Positions 6,221-9,561 of a stretch of 9,561 nucleotides of DNA are shown here, piece by piece; position 1 is the stretch's first letter, and the number at the start of each line of letters is the position of its first letter. The position numbers and the translations under genes were made by a program. The stretch covers positions 1 to 9,561 of the forward strand of contig PACG01000172.1 of the NCBI GenBank assembly GCA_002699335.1, given 5' to 3'. The stretch is from Candidatus Poribacteria bacterium. GTDB taxonomy: Bacteria; Poribacteria; WGA-4E; UBA9662. The notes under the pieces are model-generated. The model made no database searches. It saw only the letters and a list, made by a program, of their open reading frames with translations, and had not been told where the DNA came from.

Positions 6221-7219
6221 TCAGTTTGCCCAATGGTCTAATCCCAATAGTTTGCGGCCTAACGACGATAGTTGGACCAACTGACCACTACTGTCACTTT
6301 TCTTCTGTTGCCGTCCAGACTTGACACGGCAAGAATTAATCCTATTTACGACTTTGTAATTACGCCATACTTTTAGGCGATGATTTCGGGCCTTCTCATC
6401 CTTTTCTTGGGCTGGAAACATTGTCATGTACTGGGCAACCCGCGGATGTTCTGCCCTGTTCCTATCAGCACCGTGAGGCAAGCCGCTGTGCCAGATGATG
6501 AGATCCCCTGCCTGAGCTGGAATTGGTTTAGTACCAAGGCTCATAAGTTCCCGCTTAATGTCCTCAGCATCAGCTGGCAAGGCCTCTAACCACTGTTCGA
6601 AGTCAAGAAAAAGTTGGCTTTGTTTATTTGGCCTCAAAGGATTCATATCCTGTGGCAAGGTTTGCATCCACTGCCCAATTTTGCGGTGGACTCCCGGCAC
6701 ACAGATGAAAGCCCCATCATCCACTGTAGTATCTGTTAGATATAGAACTCCCTGAACCCAAAACGGAATGGCCGATTCGATGTTGCCTTCAATGACTGTA
6801 GGAGTCCCATCTCCATGGAGTTGTAAGGCATAATCCCAGTGTAGTGGAATGGGTAGTTCGGTAGAGTGGACTGCTTGCCTGTTCCCATTATCTGCTGAGT
6901 TCGTTCGTTGCGGTGGGCTCATGCTTGCACGGTCGATGCTTACCCACAACTGTTCAGTAGCCAAGATTTCTGCAAAAGCTTGATAGACGCGAGGGGATTG
7001 ACGGTTATTCCACAATGCTTGGTGCTGATAAATTTCCACCATGATACCCCTCTTGGGCGGATCAGGATACCAGCTCTGACTGACATCAAGTTCCATGCCC
7101 AAAAAGTCCCAAATAGCCCCTTTAGCCGACTCAATGTTATCTGACGGTACAGCATTATGGACTACAATATAACCGTTTCGTTGCCAAAAATCTCGATCTT
7201 CTGCGCTGAAAATGGGCAT
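6221..7219 (-). CDS. Phytanoyl-CoA dioxygenase (PhyH) family Fe(II)/2-oxoglutarate oxygenase, long form
   Basis: An intact 332-residue oxygenase, longer than the other two. ATG 7219 is preceded by GGAGGG about 8 nt upstream. The entry helix reads DRDFWQRNGYIVVHNAVP. The predicted iron ligands are H127 and D129 (LHWDY) and H249 (GLPHGADRN), with R260 (HPRVAQYMTMFP) for 2-oxoglutarate. Between them lie GVLYLTDTTVDDGAF and CVPGVHRK, the family's core strands, and a linker QTLPQDMNPLRP. The C-terminal extension ends SLGRKLLGLDHW, a recurrent ending in this subfamily as I recall it, which argues that the protein is complete. The substrate cannot be read from sequence. It shares little visible identity with the other two dioxygenases beyond the motifs, so this is not a recent tandem duplication. 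Confidence 0.9.
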   Translation of the reverse strand: MPIFSAEDRDFWQRNGYIVVHNAVPSDNIESAKGAIWDFLGMELDVSQSWYPDPPKRGIMVEIYQHQALWNNRQSPRVYQAFAEILATEQLWVSIDRASMSPPQRTNSADNGNRQAVHSTELPIPLHWDYALQLHGDGTPTVIEGNIESAIPFWVQGVLYLTDTTVDDGAFICVPGVHRKIGQWMQTLPQDMNPLRPNKQSQLFLDFEQWLEALPADAEDIKRELMSLGTKPIPAQAGDLIIWHSGLPHGADRNRAEHPRVAQYMTMFPAQEKDEKARNHRLKVWRNYKVVNRINSCRVKSGRQQKKSDSSGQLVQLSSLGRKLLGLDHWAN

Positions 7220-7532
7220 TACCCTAACCCTCCATTTAACCTCAGTCTTCGATCATTTCCAGGTTTGTCTCCATTATACGGTACGCCATACATTACTGAT
7301 CAACAATGGGAGGAATATCTTGTCAGTCACCCCTAGGGGCTCGAGACCAACATTTATCATTTGCAGGCATAGATATCGAACCAAGTCGAAAATAAGACCG
7401 CCACACTTGCAGTTGAACGATAGGCGACGGAATACAACCTAAGAAACCGGTTTATGGCACAGTAGACGTGTCAATCGAATGACCTGAACGATTTCCCATT
7501 GGTTATAAGATTGGGGCCATTGGTATTTGGGT
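7220..7532. other. Intergenic stretch, 313 nt
   Basis: It lies between the stop of the aldo/keto reductase remnant and the start of the third dioxygenase (both minus strand), so any promoter of that dioxygenase should be here. A TTCAAC...TATTTT pair with 17-nt spacing on the minus strand (about 7395-7425) is the best candidate but is weak. A short plus-strand open frame ending at TAG near 7336 (contains YGTPYITDQQWEEYL) is protein-like but unplaced. No RNA gene seen. Confidence 0.4.
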
Positions 7533-8170
7533 TTAGTTAAATTGAGGGAATCCATGTTGGGCCCTATGGTACTGTGAATCATAGTATTGGGTACTTTTGA
7601 ACCACTCATGTCGGCCATCACCTGACTCTTGGTAGGCGGCACTTTCTAATTGCCGCATCTCAGCTGTCGACATGGGCTGGAAACTGCGACCAATTTGTTG
7701 CAAGCCTGCCATTGAATCAATGCCACAAGATAACGTGCTGATCGGTAATGTCAAAGCGTACCGACGACACTGAGAGGCACTCAACTCTGACCAACTGTCC
7801 GCCACCGCCCAAACTCTTCATCCCAATCACGCCGATATTTCGACGGCTCACCTCTGGTAGGATTTGCTGCTGAAAACTACGATAGTGGGCATCCGCTATG
7901 TTAACTGGTAGTTGGCAAGTATCCCAGTCAAAATCCTGATCCAACATTGTTTGCAGAATGTGTGGGCTTTTATGCTCCGTAAAACCGATGTAGCAAACTT
8001 TACCTGTCTCACGGGCGGCCAGAGCGGCTTCGATAGCCCCCCAGTACGGAATATCAATTCGGCATCATTATCGTAATTAATTTCGTGGAACCGCCAGGCA
8101 TCAATCACATCCGTCTTCAGCCGACGCAGGCTTTGGTGCAGTTGCTCCTGTCCAGTTTTGGCATCTGCTG
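7533..8170 (-). pseudogene. Aldo/keto reductase, N-terminally truncated and frameshifted
   Basis: NADPH-dependent oxidoreductase family with a TIM-barrel fold. About 215 residues remain of the usual 280-330. Three pieces follow. 8170-about 8041 has SLRRLKTDVIDAWRFHEINYDND, containing the family's catalytic His. About 8040-7790 has GAIEAALAARETGKVCYIGF, DFDWDTCQLPVNIADAHYRS and GVIGMKSLGGGG. About 7790-7533 has CRRYALTLPISTLSCGIDSM, GRSFQPMS, DGRHEWFKSTQYYDS and the stop. The first frameshift falls in the run of six C at 8037-8042, where one more base restores TGGAIE; the second lies near 7775-7795. A short in-frame loss near GLQQIGRSF is also likely. The N-terminal third, including the catalytic Asp and Tyr, is missing: family similarity begins abruptly next to the repeat-like element at 8171-8206. 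It cannot be functional as it stands. Confidence 0.85.
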
Positions 8171-8206
8171 ACTGAAGAGGATTTTTCGCTACACTCAAAA
8201 TGACAG
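8171..8206 (-). repeat. Repeat-like element abutting the truncated aldo/keto reductase
   Basis: Read on the minus strand it begins CTGTCATTTTGAGTGTAGCG, continues GAAAAATCCTCTTCAGT and ends where reductase similarity starts. It strongly resembles a dispersed motif (TGTCATTCTGAGCG...AGCGAAGAATC) that I recall from intergenic and mobile-element borders in many environmental bacterial genomes. Only one copy is visible here, so repetition cannot be shown from the window. Confidence 0.4.
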
Positions 8207-8230
8207 TTTGCGAACTACTGATAATAATCT

Positions 8231-8255
8231 TGACTTTGTCACATTACCAAAGTCA
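8231..8255. repeat. Short inverted repeat TGACTTTG / CAAAGTCA
   Basis: Eight-base perfect arms (8231-8238 and 8248-8255) surround a 9-nt loop, about 25 nt from the repeat-like element at 8171-8206. There is no T-run on either side. It could be an operator or part of a larger mobile-element end, or chance. Confidence 0.3.
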
Positions 8256-8328
8256 GACTCGCCGGTGTTCATCGGGGTTAACTGTGTTTCTATGACAAAT
8301 TATGAGCCATCTTGAACGCCCTGCCAAA

Positions 8329-8719
8329 TCATAATATATCATATTTATTCATGTGTCCAAGATTTAACACAATAGCGCAGTCGCGGACTTGGCCACAGCC
8401 GTAACACAACAATGGCAGTAGCATCGACGTTGAAAAACTGGTGAAAATAGATTGGTTAATGGCTTGTCGGGCGATATCCACGATCGGTTGGGGAGCCACG
8501 CCGGCAACTTTTAAAAACCCGTTATGAAAAGGTTAAAAGCCGTCTTTGTAGCTGATTAGGCAGAGACAAAGCCTCGCCTAGAGCATAATCGTAGCCGATC
8601 GGATCGGTGGACTATCTGAAAGTTTTTGCGCTTGGTCTAAGTTTCCCTTTTAGCTCTGTCGTTAATTCCCATTCCAAGAGGAAAGTTGAATCGTCGGTCA
8701 CCGCGTCTTTGGTGCCCTT
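8329..8719 (-). pseudogene. Remnant of an unidentified protein gene
   Basis: One minus-strand frame from 8719 reads STFLLEWELTTELKGKL, an internal TAG (8614-8612), then STDPIGYDYALGEALSLPNQ to TAA 8524-8522. Reading continues in another frame from 8523 with GFLKVAGVAPQPIVDIARQ, AINQSIFTSF, a hydrophobic MLLPLLCYGCG and VRDCAIVLNLG, to TGA 8331-8329. The last part looks like a membrane-associated segment and faintly recalls SecF/RND-type transporters (AINQ...TS...LL...G...RD.A..L..G), but this is too weak to name. Start and gene limits are unclear. A plus-strand frame over 8425-8525 is an equally open competitor. Confidence 0.3.
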
Positions 8720-8741
8720 TTACGCAGACTTGGCGGTTACA

Positions 8742-8771
8742 TGAAAATATAATTGATGAAGTGAAAATATA
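8742..8771. repeat. Two direct copies of TGAAAATATA, 20 nt apart
   Basis: Identical 10-mers at 8742-8751 and 8762-8771, two helical turns apart, at the border where composition turns strongly AT-rich. The spacing would suit an operator, but no gene start lies obviously downstream, so the role is unknown. Confidence 0.4.
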
Positions 8772-9035
8772 CGGAGTAATGTCGATTGTAATTGACTTTA
8801 GTGTAAATCACTAATCTAAAAACTAACTTTCACCAAAATCTATTCTGAATTTTCGTTTCTCACCTATAAATCACCTCATCTACAGGTTTTTGATAACAAC
8901 CTAACTTCGGTCCATTGGTTCAAAGTTACCAGTCAAAATACTTTACTCATAACTATACCTGAGTTATTCCAATACGTTAGATTTTGAAATATTATCTTTG
9001 TCAATTACATCCAAATGACGACCAATCTTAGAATC
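8772..9035. other. AT-rich stretch with no recognisable gene
   Basis: Stops occur in every frame. A 6-bp stem (TTAGTG 8798-8803 with CACTAA 8809-8814, 5-nt loop) is the only local structure noted; it lies about 220 nt past the stop of the gene at 9036 and lacks a good T-run. Together with 8720-8771 it forms a roughly 315-nt gap. Confidence 0.5.
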
Positions 9036-9560
9036 TTAATTACTAAGATCAGTATAGTAAGTATTCATCTTCCGTATCAATTCCTCAGCATCAGACTCGC
9101 CATCAATAAAGACTGGAATTAAATCATTTTCCTGATGTTCTCCAACCTGTCGTTCCAATAACTTCCAATCCTGTCTAATCAGTTGTTGTGATTCCTCACT
9201 ATATTCATCGCGTCTTTTATAGAAATTATACCATGTCCATCCAATCTCAACATCAGTGTATTTTCCTGTGGTCCCACCATCACCATCATAGTCTAATCTG
9301 TCTCCATTATAGTAACAGTCCAAGACAAATGAACCATGATAAGTATCCAGTACAGACACGGCTAGTTTGTATGGGTTAAAACCACCATTATCGGTCTCAA
9401 CATCATAATAAGGAAAACCACCTTTTTCAACCTGCCAAACTGCCATTGTAGGAATAAACTTATCAATCTTATCCTCAACCCAATATTCAAGTTCTACATT
9501 TGGCCCTACAATTTCAAATATAGCATTCCTTTTATACAGGATATACGGAACAGCCTGTAT
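9036..9560 (-). CDS. Unidentified acidic protein, 3' part only (runs off the window)
   Basis: The frame is open from the right edge to TAA 9038-9036, giving at least 174 residues. The internal Met at 9446 is unlikely to be the start, because coding-like sequence (YILYKRNAIFEIVGPNVELE, YWVEDKIDKFIPT) continues upstream without a stop. The protein is rich in Asp, Glu, Tyr and Trp, with GGFPYYDVETDNGGFNPYK, YYNGDRLDYDGDGG, VEIGWTWYNFYKRRDEY and an acidic C-terminal helix (DAEELIRKMN). The DYDGDGG loop resembles DxDxDG calcium loops, though no paired helix pattern is evident. I do not recognise a family. The coding region is AT-rich compared with the dioxygenases. Confidence 0.6.
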   Translation of the reverse strand: MQAVPYILYKRNAIFEIVGPNVELEYWVEDKIDKFIPTMAVWQVEKGGFPYYDVETDNGGFNPYKLAVSVLDTYHGSFVLDCYYNGDRLDYDGDGGTTGKYTDVEIGWTWYNFYKRRDEYSEESQQLIRQDWKLLERQVGEHQENDLIPVFIDGESDAEELIRKMNTYYTDLSN

Positions 9561-9561
9561 T

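Noticed and set aside
6380..7144. Plus-strand open frames of 65-78 codons over the third dioxygenase
   Set aside because: They are shadows of the intact minus-strand PhyH gene.
8595..8607. CCGATC-G-GATCGG symmetric 13-mer
   Set aside because: Too short and loopless to argue for a function; likely chance within a remnant.

Overview
The window looks like a piece of an uncultured bacterial genome of the Poribacteria/Latescibacteria type (sponge or marine, many Fe(II)/2-oxoglutarate dioxygenases). This is inferred from gene content: three phytanoyl-CoA-dioxygenase-like genes, a secreted protein ending in a FlgD-like/T9SS-type C-terminal module (NYPNPFNPE), a secreted concanavalin-like protein and an aldo/keto reductase. 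Nothing in the sequence proves the phylum. Stop codons and translation signals are ordinary bacterial. Almost all genes lie on the minus strand.

Layout. 1-289 (+): the end of an unidentified gene overlaps the start of a chimeric ORF whose first half is the N-terminus of a LivG-like ABC ATPase and whose second half is the C-terminus of a 3-hydroxyacyl-CoA dehydrogenase. 340-734 (+): pieces of a decayed, unrecognised gene. 827-1689 (-): a full-length but repeatedly frameshifted DUF4846 gene holding a perfect 41-nt palindrome. 1830-2759 (-): a very GC-rich, intact PhyH-type dioxygenase. 2738-2875 (-): a signal peptide plus the first residues of what looks like a caspase-like (C14) protein, cut off where the dioxygenase begins. 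2884-3801 (-): a frameshifted secreted protein with a FlgD-like C-terminal module. 3802-4602 (-): second intact PhyH gene. 4837-5592 (-): intact secreted jelly-roll protein. 5755-6147 (-): an open but doubly interrupted frame of unknown identity. 6221-7219 (-): third intact PhyH gene. 7533-8170 (-): aldo/keto reductase lacking its N-terminal part, joined to a repeat-like element at 8171-8206. 8329-8719 (-): remnants of an unknown gene. 8720-9035: AT-rich, apparently non-coding. 9036-9560 (-): the 3' part of an unknown acidic protein that runs off the window.

The main message is contrast. Three dioxygenases and one secreted protein (about 3 kb of coding sequence) are undamaged, while neighbouring genes of recognisable families are broken mostly by small indels, several in homopolymers. 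Either this is a genomic graveyard in which the dioxygenases are retained or newly arrived, or the assembly carries homopolymer errors that happened to spare four genes. I see no convincing multi-gene pathway. The most distinctive molecular signature is the palindrome at 1554-1594. It looks like a 7-nt templated insertion that turned a quasi-palindrome inside a gene into a perfect palindrome and shifted the reading frame.
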